Positions 1 through 8,837 of a DNA stretch of 48,038 bases are shown here, one piece after another. Under the pieces are notes generated by a model that saw only the letters and a program-made list of their open reading frames with translations, was not told where the DNA came from and did not search any database. Every line of letters starts with the position of its first letter. Position 1 is the stretch's first letter. The position numbers and the translations under genes were made by a program. Source of the stretch: Pseudomonadales bacterium (lineage in GTDB: Bacteria; Pseudomonadota; Gammaproteobacteria; Pseudomonadales; Azotimanducaceae); assembly GCA_007130155.1 (NCBI GenBank), contig SLTB01000283.1, positions 1 to 48,038 on the forward strand. The letters are read 5' to 3'.

Positions 1-529
1 CAGCAGCGCCCGCTGGCCGAGGTGAGCCGTGACTACACCACGATGGGCATCTCTCATATCCTCGAAGGCTGGGACCATCTGGCCTTCGTGCTATGCCTGT
101 GCATGCTGGCCAGGGGGCGGGCGCTGCTGTGGCTGGTGACGGCCTTCACCCTGGGTTACTCCGTGTCTCTGGCCCTGGCTTATCTCGGGCATTTGGATCT
201 GCCCATGCCCCCGGTAGAGGCGGTGATTGCCCTGTCCGTGGCCTTCATGGCCTCGGTTTCGCCAGCGAACTCTCCGGCCTCGGCGTCGGCGGTGGTGAGC
301 GCCTGACGGGCCTGTTCGCCTTCAACCTCGGAGTCGAGATCGTCAGTTGCTCTTCGTCGCGCTGGTGCTGTTGCTGCTCTCTGCTGCCGACCAGTTGCGC
401 TGGCGCGCCAGCGCCGAGCGCCTGGCGCTGATCGGCGCCGGCATTCTCGGCATGTACTGGTTCGCAGAGCGACTCGCAGGGTTGCTCATGAACTGGCAGT
501 TGCATCAGACCGGTTCCTTGCCACTCTGA
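1..529 (+). pseudogene. HupE/UreJ family membrane protein, 5'-partial and frameshifted
   Basis: Three frames in succession encode one HupE/UreJ_2-type protein. Frame 1 gives 'GISHILEGWDHLAFVL' and later 'VEAVIALSVAFMA'. Frame 3 gives 'GLHGLGFASELSGLG' and 'FNLGVEI'. Frame 2 gives 'LLFVALVLLLLSAADQL' to a stop at 529. The family normally has a stretch between the SVAF-type and the LLHGLGF-type helices that is absent here, so an internal deletion with a frame change lies near position 245. A second break near 335 looks like one missing base in the codon of the expected 'EIGQLLF'. The reading frame is open at the window edge, so the amino terminus is outside. HupE proteins are small nickel-related or otherwise uncharacterised membrane proteins. 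The family call is good and the loss of function is inferred. Confidence 0.75.
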
Positions 530-626
530 GGTGGCTCTGCGCTGCCTTAGACATCCTCGCCACACTTGATGCCGCACTTCATGCGACACTTGCCGTAACC
601 ATTGAGAACTGGACAGGTGCTTTGAC

Positions 627-1730
627 GTGAGTGCCGCCACCGATACGCTGCCGCGGCTGGCCTCCGGAGTCATCCTCGCCATTGCCATCGGCTACATCCT
701 GCACATTGGTCGTCCCATTGTGGTGCCGCTGCTGCTCGGCATCTTCGTCGCCTACATCTTTATCACCATCACTGACTGGTTGCGCAATGCGCCCCTGCTG
801 GGTCGTTTGTTGCCGGGCTGGCTTGCCCATGTCGGAGCCATCGGCCTGATCGTCGCTGTGATCTGGGGTTTGGTGCTGATGGTGACCAGCAATATCGCCC
901 AAGTGGAGCAGCAGATGCCCGTCTATCGGGAGAATCTGCAGGCCCTTATCGACCGCTTTTCCGGTCTGCTGGCACTGGAAGACGTGCCGACGCTACCCGA
1001 AGTGTTTCAGCGCGCCGTTGCCGCCATCGATCTCAGTAAGGCCGTAGGCAGTACAGTGAGTGTGGTGGCGGTCATGCTTGGCAACATTCTGGTGATAGGC
1101 ATCTACACCGCCTTCGTGCTCATGGAGCGGCGGGCCCTGATGGACAAGCTCGAGCTACTGGCGGACACGCCCGCGGGGGCGCAGCGCATCGCTGCGGCCC
1201 TGGGCGAGATCAGTGAACGCATCGGCCGTTACCTGACCTTGAAGGCCTTCGTATCGGCAGTGGTGGGTCTGGCGAGCTGGGCGATCATGCGGCTGGTGGG
1301 TATCGACTATGCCGAGTTCTGGGCGGTGCTGATCTTCATCCTCAACTTCATTCCCTACGTGGGCAGCTTCATCGCCGTGCTGCTGCCGGTGGCGCTGAGC
1401 TTGGTGCAATTCGGCACTCTGGGACCGTTCCTGGTGGCCCTGATTGGGCTGGTGGGCGTTCAGGTCGTGGTGGGCAACGTGCTGGAGCCGAAACTGATGG
1501 GCCGTTCGCTGAACCTGAGCCCCATCGTCATCCTGTTGTCGCTGGCAGCCTGGAGTGCACTTTGGGGTGTGGTGGGCGCCTTTCTCTGTGTTCCCATCAC
1601 CGTAATCATGATGATCATCTTTGCGGAGTTCGAGGTCACCCGACCCCTGGCCATTCTGCTGAGTCAGGACGGCCGCATTCATCCCGGGGAAGAAGCCGTT
1701 TCAGAGTCTCCCCAGGAGTCTGCGCAGTAG
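627..1730 (+). CDS. AI-2E family transporter (PerM/YdiK-like permease)
   Basis: This 367-residue integral membrane protein has the AI-2E transporter layout: two amino-terminal helices, a soluble or amphipathic middle ('QVEQQMPVYRENLQALID'), then a cluster of hydrophobic segments. The carboxy-terminal family signature 'GNVLEPKLMGRSLNLSPIV' is present. Members export autoinducer-2 or act as Na+/H+ antiporters or permeases of unknown substrate, so the substrate here is not known. The start is a GTG preceded by a weak purine stretch. It stands alone on the plus strand, after the broken HupE gene and convergent with a small alpha/beta barrel gene 20 bases downstream. Length is normal and no defect is visible. 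Confidence 0.9.
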   Translation: MSAATDTLPRLASGVILAIAIGYILHIGRPIVVPLLLGIFVAYIFITITDWLRNAPLLGRLLPGWLAHVGAIGLIVAVIWGLVLMVTSNIAQVEQQMPVYRENLQALIDRFSGLLALEDVPTLPEVFQRAVAAIDLSKAVGSTVSVVAVMLGNILVIGIYTAFVLMERRALMDKLELLADTPAGAQRIAAALGEISERIGRYLTLKAFVSAVVGLASWAIMRLVGIDYAEFWAVLIFILNFIPYVGSFIAVLLPVALSLVQFGTLGPFLVALIGLVGVQVVVGNVLEPKLMGRSLNLSPIVILLSLAAWSALWGVVGAFLCVPITVIMMIIFAEFEVTRPLAILLSQDGRIHPGEEAVSESPQESAQ

Positions 1731-1750
1731 GACCTGAAAGCGCTGCGCGT

Positions 1751-2068
1751 TCAGACATAGTCGGGCGACAGTAGTTCCGAGCGTACGCTCGCCATGTCGA
1801 TGCTGTCGGTGGGGGTGAAGGTACCATCAGCCATGGCGCTGCCAAGTCCGGTGATATTGACTGCCGGCTCGTCGGATTCCAGCGTGTAGATGGCCACATA
1901 CTCCCTGCGGCCATCTCCGCTGTCACCCTGGACGGCGTAGCGCTGGCAGGCGACGAAGCCGTCCCGCTGCAGGACCTCGCCAATATGAATGCCGTCGTAC
2001 CAGGCGTTGTAGTCGGCGTCGCGACCGGGCTGGGCCTTGGAGCGAACGACGAAGAGGTATGAGCGCAT
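1751..2068 (-). CDS. small EthD/DUF4286-like dimeric alpha-beta barrel protein
   Basis: A 105-residue protein beginning 'MRSYLFVVRSKAQPG' with the pattern 'YNAWYDGIHIGEVLQRDGF'. This resembles small ferredoxin-like (dimeric alpha/beta barrel) proteins of the EthD/DUF4286 type, in which a W-Y-D/N-x-x-H segment precedes a helix. Such proteins often sit in catabolic gene clusters and some bind or isomerise small ring compounds, but no reaction can be assigned here. A GGGAG Shine-Dalgarno sequence precedes the ATG. The gene is convergent with the AI-2E transporter and divergent from the membrane-anchored protein that follows. The family call is from pattern only. Confidence 0.65.
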   Translation of the reverse strand: MRSYLFVVRSKAQPGRDADYNAWYDGIHIGEVLQRDGFVACQRYAVQGDSGDGRREYVAIYTLESDEPAVNITGLGSAMADGTFTPTDSIDMASVRSELLSPDYV

Positions 2069-2249
2069 GGGAACTCCCGTGATGATCGGGCTGGGCAGGA
2101 CCCCGCCCGGATCGCGTGGAGCTTAGCCAGTCCTTCCGCACTGGGGCAAGCCTGCGGGTGTGCATGGTCCGCCTGCACGCTTGCTGGTGGTTGTTTGACG
2201 CTACCGTTGCGTTACCATCGGGGCTGGGGACCCATCAGTCGAGGAGGGG

Positions 2250-2819
2250 GTGGCAGCCGTGCGGCAGTGTGTTGCTCATCGACCCTGGCTGCGGGCGCGC
2301 GGTTCGACGCTGGTGACGATCCTGATCGTCCTTCTGGCGCTGGCTGTGGCTGCCTTCATGGCCTGGTTCCTCGCCTGTCCCTGTGAACGGACCCCGGGCA
2401 GTCATCTGCGCGGGCAACTGGTTCAGGATCCGGTAAGCGACTGGCGCTTCGCCAACGCGGTGCGGTTGTGTCAGATTCAGGTGAGAACGAGGCCGCTGCC
2501 CCACGCCATCAACCTGAACTGCATGGCCACGGAGGAGGGTGACTTGTACCTGAGTTGTGCAAGTTGTGAAGGCAAGCGATGGTCGACTGCGGCGTTGAAC
2601 GATCCCCGCGCTCGGCTGCGTCTGGATGCAGAGGTCTACCCGGTGCAGCTGACGCGGGTGACGGATGAATCGGAGTTGGATAAGGCCTGGCGCACTCGCG
2701 CCGCCAAAGTGCACCGTTTACGGGGCGGGGATGGCGCGCCTGCGGAGAATCCACGCCCGGATGATGGCGCTTGGTGGTCATTCCGAGTGGTATCGGCAGC
2801 GACGCTCGCCGATTCTTGA
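2250..2819 (+). CDS. membrane-anchored protein of unknown function
   Basis: A protein of about 189 residues with one amino-terminal membrane segment ('LVTILIVLLALAVAAFMAWFLA') followed by a cysteine-containing extracytoplasmic domain ('CPCERTPGSHLRG', 'RLCQIQVRTRPLP', 'SCASCEGKRW'). I do not recognise a named family. The spaced cysteines could form disulfides in the periplasm. The strong purine stretch GAGGAGGGG abuts the GTG at 2250, so the second GTG at 2259 has better ribosome spacing and may be the true start. The stop lies 79 bases before the flavin monooxygenase start, so co-transcription is possible. Function is not assigned. Confidence 0.7.
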   Translation: MAAVRQCVAHRPWLRARGSTLVTILIVLLALAVAAFMAWFLACPCERTPGSHLRGQLVQDPVSDWRFANAVRLCQIQVRTRPLPHAINLNCMATEEGDLYLSCASCEGKRWSTAALNDPRARLRLDAEVYPVQLTRVTDESELDKAWRTRAAKVHRLRGGDGAPAENPRPDDGAWWSFRVVSAATLADS

Positions 2820-2898
2820 TGCAAGTCATGGTGGCGCTTGCGACGCCGTCGCAACGTTGTCTTTCGTTTCCACACACAAGACATTAGGAAGGTGGGCC

Positions 2899-4086
2899 AT
2901 GAGTACCCAAACCAGGACCGCGCAGCAGACGGCAGGGGTCCCCAGCAAGGAAGAGATGATTGCTCGCGCCGAAGCCCTGCTTCCGGCATTGCGTGAGCGC
3001 TCCGCGGAAGCGGAGAAGAATCGGCGCCTGTCCGACGAGACGGTGGCGGAGTTCCGGGAGGCAGGTTTCCACAAGATCATGCAGCCCAAGCGCTTCGGTG
3101 GCTTCGAGCTAGGCATCGATACTGCAGCTGAATGCATCCGAACCCTGGCCTCGGCCTGCGGTTCCAGCGGCTGGGTCGCCAACCTGTTCATGATTCACAA
3201 CTGGCAGGCCAGCCTGTTCCCGCTTCAGGCCCAGGAAGAGTATTGGGGTGAAGGTGACGATGTGGTCTGCTCAACGGTGTCCTTCGCCCCGAAGAGCCAT
3301 ATGGAGGAGGTGGACGGCGGCTTCCGCCTCACCGGACGCTGGAAGTTCTCCAGTGGCTGTGACTTCGCCAGCTGGTTCATCATCATGAAGCCCAGCCCCA
3401 CCTGTCTGGACTGGATGATGGTTCCGCGCAGCGATCTGACCATCGAGGACGACTGGTTCGTTGCCGGGCTCTGCGGTACCGGCAGCAAGGACCTGATTCT
3501 CGACGATGTCTTCGTACCGGAGCACCGTCGCCTGAAGATCACTGACATCGCTACCGGCAATACGCCGGGATCCAAGGTTCATGACGTCCCGCTGACCCGC
3601 CTGCCCTTCGGCTGGTCAGCGATCTGGGGTATCCCGTCGGCGCTGATCGGCATGGGCCAGGGCATGGCTGAGGCAGTGCGGCAGACCCTGATCGGTAAAA
3701 AGGCCCTGTTCACTGGCGAGCAGCAGGTAGAGCGAGTGGCCAACCACATCAAGGTCAGCGAGGCCCTCACCGACATCCACGCGGCCGAGCTGATCATGCG
3801 CCATCGCCTTGCAGAGCTGAACCGTTGGGCCGAGTCCGGTATCAAGCCTTCGGCGCTGGAGACCCTGGCCTCCCACCGGGATGCGGCCTATGTGGCGCGG
3901 TTGATGGGCAAAGTGGGTCAGAACCTTGCCCAGATGGCCGGCGCCACCTCGGTGTACTTAGGCAATCCCATCCAGCGCTTCCAGCGCGACATCAACGTCG
4001 GCGTCACCCACGTCTCCCTAGTCTGGGAAGAAGCGGCCGAAAACTATGGCCGGACCCTATGGGAGCTGCCGCCCAAGGGGCAGTGA
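2899..4086 (+). CDS. acyl-CoA dehydrogenase-fold flavin monooxygenase (HsaA/HpaC2-like)
   Basis: The track ORF begins at 2665, but ATG 2899 has AGGAAGGTGG upstream and starts the family-like sequence 'MSTQTRTAQQTAG', giving 395 residues. The protein has the acyl-CoA dehydrogenase fold of group D flavin monooxygenases: helical amino-terminal domain ('AEALLPALRERSAEAEKN'), 'ACGSSGWVANLF', the beta-domain motif 'GRWKFSSGCDFASWF', and a helical carboxy-terminal domain ending 'SLVWEEAAENYGR'. Relatives such as HsaA, DszC and p-hydroxyphenylacetate hydroxylase C2 use reduced flavin from a separate reductase to hydroxylate aromatic or ring substrates. No flavin reductase gene is visible in the window. 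It lies just upstream of the TetR and Rieske genes, suggesting one catabolic block. Substrate unknown. Confidence 0.85.
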   Translation: MSTQTRTAQQTAGVPSKEEMIARAEALLPALRERSAEAEKNRRLSDETVAEFREAGFHKIMQPKRFGGFELGIDTAAECIRTLASACGSSGWVANLFMIHNWQASLFPLQAQEEYWGEGDDVVCSTVSFAPKSHMEEVDGGFRLTGRWKFSSGCDFASWFIIMKPSPTCLDWMMVPRSDLTIEDDWFVAGLCGTGSKDLILDDVFVPEHRRLKITDIATGNTPGSKVHDVPLTRLPFGWSAIWGIPSALIGMGQGMAEAVRQTLIGKKALFTGEQQVERVANHIKVSEALTDIHAAELIMRHRLAELNRWAESGIKPSALETLASHRDAAYVARLMGKVGQNLAQMAGATSVYLGNPIQRFQRDINVGVTHVSLVWEEAAENYGRTLWELPPKGQ

Positions 4087-4159
4087 AAGGGCCGTGAGGC
4101 GACTCGCCCGCTGCGTACATCGCCGGCGGACCGCGGCTGAACGGCCTGCTTGCAGTCAT

Positions 4160-4175
4160 TTACACTCGGGTGTAA
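4160..4175. promoter_or_regulatory. inverted repeat, probable TetR operator
   Basis: TTACAC and GTGTAA form a perfect inverted repeat with a four-base spacer, 39 bases upstream of the TetR start. Its size and place fit an autoregulatory TetR operator controlling the TetR-Rieske operon. Confidence 0.6.
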
Positions 4176-4214
4176 TTTCGGCTGCAGAGAGACCGTTCGG
4201 CCCGTGGGGACTTG

Positions 4215-4949
4215 GTGAATACAGCGACGCGACGACTGCCGCGCTCGGCAGCTCAGATCGAGCAGGATGCGAACATCCTCACTTTGGCCAGGGAGGAGCT
4301 GACCCGCTCGGGCTATGACGGCGTGACGATGCAGGCTCTGGCCGATCGCGCCGGTGTGGTGAAGAAGACCCTTTACAACCGCTATGGCAGCAAGGATGGT
4401 CTGCTGCTCACGGCCATTGCTGAAGTCGTCGACAGCTATCGTGGGCAGGCCGCAGCGGCCGAGCCCGGCATTCCTGCCGTCATCGCCATGCGCGTCGGCG
4501 GCAACCGGCAGTTGGTGGCCACCCCCGAATACGCCCAGGCCATGACCCGAGCGCTGATGCAGGCCGATGCTGAACATCCGCTGGTGGCGCTGCTGCTCGG
4601 GGATGCTCTGGTCAGTCAGGTCCGGCATCTCGAGATCGCCGCTGGCCAGGGCGAACTCAAACCCGGCGTCGTACCGCGAGCCCTGGCCGAACAGCTCACC
4701 GGGCACAGCTGGGGTCTGATCCTGCTCTGGGTGAAGGGGCTCTTGCCTCTGTCTTTCTTCGAGCAGCAGTCCCTGGCCGGCATGCTCACCCTGCTTCTGG
4801 CCGCCACGAAAGGCCCGCGTCACGACGCCCTGGCCGCCATGCTGGCCGCAACCCAATCTCAGCGCTGCGGGGATGCCCCGCGTAAGACACCCGGGGAAGC
4901 CGATGCGGCTTCTCCGCGACCATCACTTGTCGGAGGGCAAGCATCATGA
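4215..4949 (+). CDS. TetR/AcrR family transcriptional regulator
   Basis: A TetR-type regulator with the helix-turn-helix region 'MQALADRAGVVKKTLYNRYGSKDGLL' near residues 40-65 and a helical ligand domain resembling the AefR-like carboxy-terminal type. The track start is TTG 4212, but GTG 4215 has better spacing from GGGGA, so I place the start there. The stop overlaps the start of the first Rieske gene (ATGA), indicating translational coupling and a shared message. A TTACAC/GTGTAA inverted repeat lies just upstream, so autoregulation and control of the Rieske genes are likely. The inducer is probably the substrate or a CoA or acid intermediate of the pathway; this is inference. Confidence 0.87.
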   Translation: MNTATRRLPRSAAQIEQDANILTLAREELTRSGYDGVTMQALADRAGVVKKTLYNRYGSKDGLLLTAIAEVVDSYRGQAAAAEPGIPAVIAMRVGGNRQLVATPEYAQAMTRALMQADAEHPLVALLLGDALVSQVRHLEIAAGQGELKPGVVPRALAEQLTGHSWGLILLWVKGLLPLSFFEQQSLAGMLTLLLAATKGPRHDALAAMLAATQSQRCGDAPRKTPGEADAASPRPSLVGGQAS

Positions 4950-6247
4950 ATCAGCAGGAAATCGCAGAGCTTCGTGCCCTGATGGAGTACGAGGCCAATC
5001 GCACCGAGCCGCCCAAGGCCTTTCCGGATCTGCCGGATCTGCCTGCCGGCCGCTATACGGATCAGCGCTTCTACGAGCTCGAGATGGAACACATCTGGCA
5101 GAAGTCCTGGCTGCTTGCTGCCCACATCGACGAATTGCCGGAGCCTGGCTGCTTCCGGCTCTGGGATAATCTCGGCCAGCCGGTGGTGTTGGTGCATGCC
5201 GAGAGCGGCAACATCAACGCCTTCTATAACACCTGCAGGCATCGTGGTGCGCCCATCGTCACCGAGACCGAGGGCCAGCGGCCGCGGCTGACCTGCAAGT
5301 ACCACGGTTGGTCCTACAGCCACGAGGGTGAGCTGCTGGCCGTCCGCGACCCGGAGGATTTCCGCAACCTGGACTTCTCCTGCCGCAGCCTGATCAAGGT
5401 CCGTTGCGAGCGTTTCGGCAATCTCATCTTCGTCAACTTCGACGACGATGCGCCGACCCTGCTCGAGTGGCTCGGTCCCATCGCCGATGAGTGGAAAGAG
5501 TTCCAGTTCGACAAGTGCCGTCTCTCAGGCAAGCACATTTTCGATCTGGACTGCAATTTCAAGATCGCCATGGAAGCCAACACCGAGGTCTATCACGTCC
5601 CTAGCATCCATCCGAAGACGGTGGCGCCGGCGCTGGATGACCGCCGCAACGTCAATACCCTCTATCCCAACGGTCACGGGCGGATGATTGCCCCGGGCAA
5701 AAAGATGGACTCGGCGCCGGCCTACGAAACCAAGGACGACAAGATCCGTGTCATCGACACGGTGGGCGAGATCGCCCGTACCTGCACCCAGTCCTACGGC
5801 ATCTTTCCGAATTGGGTGTCGCCGCTGACCCATACGCGGCTGCCGCCTCTGCTGTTCTGGCCCAATGGCATCGACAAGTGCCGGCTGGAGACCTGGACGC
5901 TGTTGCACGACTGGGGTGACGGCCCCAAGCCGGAGGTCGGTGATTTCTGGACCACGCCCGACGGCTCTGAACTCAACGTGGTGCTGCAGGAGGACACCCA
6001 GTTCGGTGCCTTTATCCAGAAATCCATGGAGTCCAAGGGTTTCAAGGGCGTTCCGCTGTCCTACCAGGAAGCTCGGATCTATCACTGGAACCAAAACGCG
6101 GACCGGATGATCGGTATCGACAATATTCCTCCGGAGCTTCGCGTCGAACAGGTCATCGGCGAGGAGTGGATCTATCCGAACGATCCTCGGGTCGAGGAGA
6201 TGGCCGAAGCCGAAGCCGAGGCCGCAACGAAGCGCAACGCCGGTTGA
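4946..6247 (+). CDS. Rieske non-heme iron oxygenase, alpha subunit (first copy)
   Basis: A 433-residue ring-hydroxylating oxygenase alpha subunit. The Rieske [2Fe-2S] site is 'CRHRG' and 'CKYHGW' (Cys97, His99, Cys117, His120). The mononuclear iron site is 'EANTEVYHVPSIH', with Glu214 as the bridging acid and His217 and His222 as ligands. Such enzymes insert oxygen into aromatic or alicyclic substrates with electrons from a ferredoxin and reductase; neither partner is encoded in the window. The ATG overlaps the TetR stop, so the two are coupled. A second, divergent Rieske subunit follows 58 bases downstream. The carboxy-terminal tail is rich in Glu and Ala. No small beta subunit is seen, so a homo-oligomer is likely. 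Substrate unknown. Confidence 0.93.
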   Translation: MNQQEIAELRALMEYEANRTEPPKAFPDLPDLPAGRYTDQRFYELEMEHIWQKSWLLAAHIDELPEPGCFRLWDNLGQPVVLVHAESGNINAFYNTCRHRGAPIVTETEGQRPRLTCKYHGWSYSHEGELLAVRDPEDFRNLDFSCRSLIKVRCERFGNLIFVNFDDDAPTLLEWLGPIADEWKEFQFDKCRLSGKHIFDLDCNFKIAMEANTEVYHVPSIHPKTVAPALDDRRNVNTLYPNGHGRMIAPGKKMDSAPAYETKDDKIRVIDTVGEIARTCTQSYGIFPNWVSPLTHTRLPPLLFWPNGIDKCRLETWTLLHDWGDGPKPEVGDFWTTPDGSELNVVLQEDTQFGAFIQKSMESKGFKGVPLSYQEARIYHWNQNADRMIGIDNIPPELRVEQVIGEEWIYPNDPRVEEMAEAEAEAATKRNAG

Positions 6248-6305
6248 AGCTTCGTTTTCGGTCCTGATCGCGAAGCTGCAGGGAGGCTGGGGAGAGGTGA
6301 GGGGT

Positions 6306-7565
6306 ATGGCGGAAACACAACTGTCTGCCAAGCGGTCCGGCGCCGGAGGCCGTGACATCCGTGAGGAGCTCGTGGCGGTGGCCAGGGAGACGCTGCGCCA
6401 CGCGGAGGCAGGCAGCCTGCGCCTCGAGGCAGACGTCATGGAGATGGATGCGGCGCTGTACACCGACCCGGAGCACTTCGATGCGGAGCGCCGCCTGCTG
6501 TTCCGGCGCATACCGCTGATGCTCGCGGCGAGCTGCGAGTTGCCGGAACCGGGCGACTACAAGGCCATGGAGGTCGCCGGGGTACCGGTGCTGTTGGCCC
6601 GGGCTGACGACGGCGTGGCCCGCGCCTTCCTCAACCAGTGCACCCACCGTGGTGCCCAGCTCGCTGACGGTTGTGGCAAGGCGCGTCGTTTCGTCTGTCC
6701 CTACCATGGCTGGTCCTTCGATCGTAGCGGTGCGCTCCTGGCGGTGGCCGCAAGCGATACCTTCGGCGAGGTGGACAAGGCTGTCAGGGGACTGCGCGCC
6801 TTTCCGCTGCTGGAACAGGGCGGGTTGATCTGGGTGGTTCTCGATCCGGAATCGAAGCTCGACATCCGAGGCTTTCTGGCGCGATTCGGCGTCATGCTCG
6901 AGGGCTTCGATTTCTGCTCCTGGCACTACGTCGGCAGTCGCACGCTCAAAGGTGCTAACTGGAAACTGGCCTTCGATGCCCACCTCGAGTTCTACCATGT
7001 GCCGGTGTTGCACAAGAACACGTTCGGACCGTCGGCGCCGAGTAAGGCGCTCTACCATGCCTACGGGCCGCACCTGCGGCTGACCGCACCGATGAAGCCG
7101 ACCCACCGCAGTTCCGGGGCACCGGGACATGCGGACCTGTTCGCCCAGGCCCACTGGCCGGAAGAGGCCTGGACCGAGGAAGCGATGATGCTCGGCGAGT
7201 GGATCGTGTTTCCGCACGTGTCCATCAACAGCTTCTACAACGGCGGCCGCGGCGTGTTGATCTCTCAGATCTTCCCCGGAGAACGCGTCGACGAGTCCTT
7301 CACGGTACAGACCTACCTGATGGCAGACCCTCCGGACGAGGCGGCGCGCGCGGCGGCAGCCGAACTCTGTGATTTTCTGGGTCACGTGGTGAATGACGAG
7401 GACCTCGTGACTTCGGTGAAACAGCAGCGGGCCCTTTCCACGGGCCTGTATCCCGTGGTTTGCTTCGGTCGCAACGAGGGTGGACTGCAGCACTTCCATC
7501 GCTGGGTGGAGCGCATCATGCAAACCCCGGATGAGGGGCTCGATGAGCTGCTCAGCGACGTTTGA
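6306..7565 (+). CDS. Rieske non-heme iron oxygenase, alpha subunit (second copy)
   Basis: About 419 residues. The Rieske motifs are 'CTHRGAQL' (Cys112, His114) and 'CPYHGWSF' (Cys131, His134). The catalytic iron site is 'DAHLEFYHVPVLH', with the acid and two histidines conserved. It has a longer amino terminus than the first copy and only moderate similarity to it, so it is probably a separate oxygenase rather than a recent duplicate. The track starts at GTG 6297, but GGAGAGG covers that codon, so ATG 6306 is preferred. It lies between the first Rieske gene and an amidohydrolase in one orientation, consistent with an operon of 4215-8827. Substrate cannot be read from sequence. Confidence 0.92.
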   Translation: MAETQLSAKRSGAGGRDIREELVAVARETLRHAEAGSLRLEADVMEMDAALYTDPEHFDAERRLLFRRIPLMLAASCELPEPGDYKAMEVAGVPVLLARADDGVARAFLNQCTHRGAQLADGCGKARRFVCPYHGWSFDRSGALLAVAASDTFGEVDKAVRGLRAFPLLEQGGLIWVVLDPESKLDIRGFLARFGVMLEGFDFCSWHYVGSRTLKGANWKLAFDAHLEFYHVPVLHKNTFGPSAPSKALYHAYGPHLRLTAPMKPTHRSSGAPGHADLFAQAHWPEEAWTEEAMMLGEWIVFPHVSINSFYNGGRGVLISQIFPGERVDESFTVQTYLMADPPDEAARAAAAELCDFLGHVVNDEDLVTSVKQQRALSTGLYPVVCFGRNEGGLQHFHRWVERIMQTPDEGLDELLSDV

Positions 7566-7609
7566 GGCCGCAGCCCGCCACAGGATAACGACCGGTCTGG
7601 AGTACATCG

Positions 7610-8827
7610 ATGGCAAGTGAACACCGGCTTTTGCGCAATGCCCGCCTGTTCACGGCGCTCGACGAGGCGGTGATCGAGCCCGGAGCGGTGTGGATCGAGG
7701 GCGACCGCATCCGTTTCGCGGGTGCTCAGGCCGATCTGCCCGAGCTGCCGGCAGACTGCGACGTCACGGATGTAGGCGGCAAGTTCGTCATGCCCGGCAT
7801 GACCGAGACCCATGCCCATCTGTCCTTCGCCGACTCGAGTCCCTTCGCTATCGGTGCGACGACGGTGGAGACGGCCACCATCACGGCGGTGCGCAACGCC
7901 GATCTCATGCTGCGTTCGGGCTTCACCTCGGCCATCAGTTTCGGCTCCACCTACCGCATCGACGTGGCCCTGCGGGATGCCATCAACGGCGGCCGCATCA
8001 AGGGGCCGCGGCTGATGGCCGCCGGTCGTGATCTTGGCGCCACCGCCAGCAACGTGGATTCTCCCGGTGGTCTGAGCCAGATCGCCGACGGCCCCTGGGC
8101 CCTGCGTCAGGCGGTGCGGGAGCAGCGCAAGCAGCTGGTCGACGTGGTGAAGATCTTCATCGACGGTGAGGCTATCAATCCGGTCAATCCGCCCGGAGAG
8201 CTGTCCTTCTGCGACGAGGAAGTGGCGGCCATCGTCGACGAGGCCCATCGGCGGCGGCTGCGGGTGGCCTGTCATGCTCGATCGGCTGCGGCAGTGAAGC
8301 AGGCCGTGCGTGCCGGGGTGGATTTCATCGGCCACGCCAACTATGTCGATGACGAAGCCGTCGACCTGCTCGCCACCGCCGGCAAACGGATCTACGTCGG
8401 TCCGGCCATTGCCTGGGAAGTGCAGTACTACGCCCAGTGCGAATCCTTGGGCGTATCCAAGGAGACGGTCCGTGCCCAGGGTTACGTGGCGGAGATCGAA
8501 GCCACCAAGGTGGCCGTGGCCAAAATGCGTGCTGCCGGCATCAAGCTGGTGGTGGGCGGCGACTACGGCATCAGCATCGCTCCCCACGGCACCTACGCGA
8601 AAGATCTCGAATACTTCGTCGATCTGTTCGGCATGCCGCCGGCTGAGGCGCTGATCTGCGCCACCCGCAACGGTGGCGAGGCCTTCGACCCGAAAGGTCG
8701 GGCCGGCGTCCTGCGCGACGGCGCCTGGGCGGATCTGGTCATCGTCGACGGTGATCCCATGACGGACATCCGTGTCCTGCAGGATCACAGCCGACTATCG
8801 GTATACAAGGCCGGGCGCGCCGTCTGA
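7610..8827 (+). CDS. metal-dependent amidohydrolase (cytoplasmic)
   Basis: A 405-residue amidohydrolase-superfamily enzyme of the imidazolonepropionase/Xaa-Pro dipeptidase-like group. The beta1 metal motif is 'THAHL'. Further likely ligands are the lysine in 'VVKIFIDG', histidines in 'ACHARS' and 'IGHAN', and the aspartate in 'VGGDYG'. The carboxy-terminal composite domain ends 'WADLVIVDGDPMTDI', typical of the family. No signal peptide is visible, unlike the second amidohydrolase at 16113. Position after two Rieske genes suggests it acts on an amide, lactam or cyclic product in the same pathway, or on a side metabolite; this is inference. It is convergent with the acyl-CoA ligase, with 10 bases between stops. 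Confidence 0.9.
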   Translation: MASEHRLLRNARLFTALDEAVIEPGAVWIEGDRIRFAGAQADLPELPADCDVTDVGGKFVMPGMTETHAHLSFADSSPFAIGATTVETATITAVRNADLMLRSGFTSAISFGSTYRIDVALRDAINGGRIKGPRLMAAGRDLGATASNVDSPGGLSQIADGPWALRQAVREQRKQLVDVVKIFIDGEAINPVNPPGELSFCDEEVAAIVDEAHRRRLRVACHARSAAAVKQAVRAGVDFIGHANYVDDEAVDLLATAGKRIYVGPAIAWEVQYYAQCESLGVSKETVRAQGYVAEIEATKVAVAKMRAAGIKLVVGGDYGISIAPHGTYAKDLEYFVDLFGMPPAEALICATRNGGEAFDPKGRAGVLRDGAWADLVIVDGDPMTDIRVLQDHSRLSVYKAGRAV

Positions 8828-8837
8828 GGCGCCGCGG

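Noticed and set aside
6153-8788. Minus-strand ORFs of 487 and 468 residues opposite the Rieske and amidohydrolase genes
   Set aside because: They mirror strong plus-strand genes with complete catalytic motifs and show no recognisable domains.
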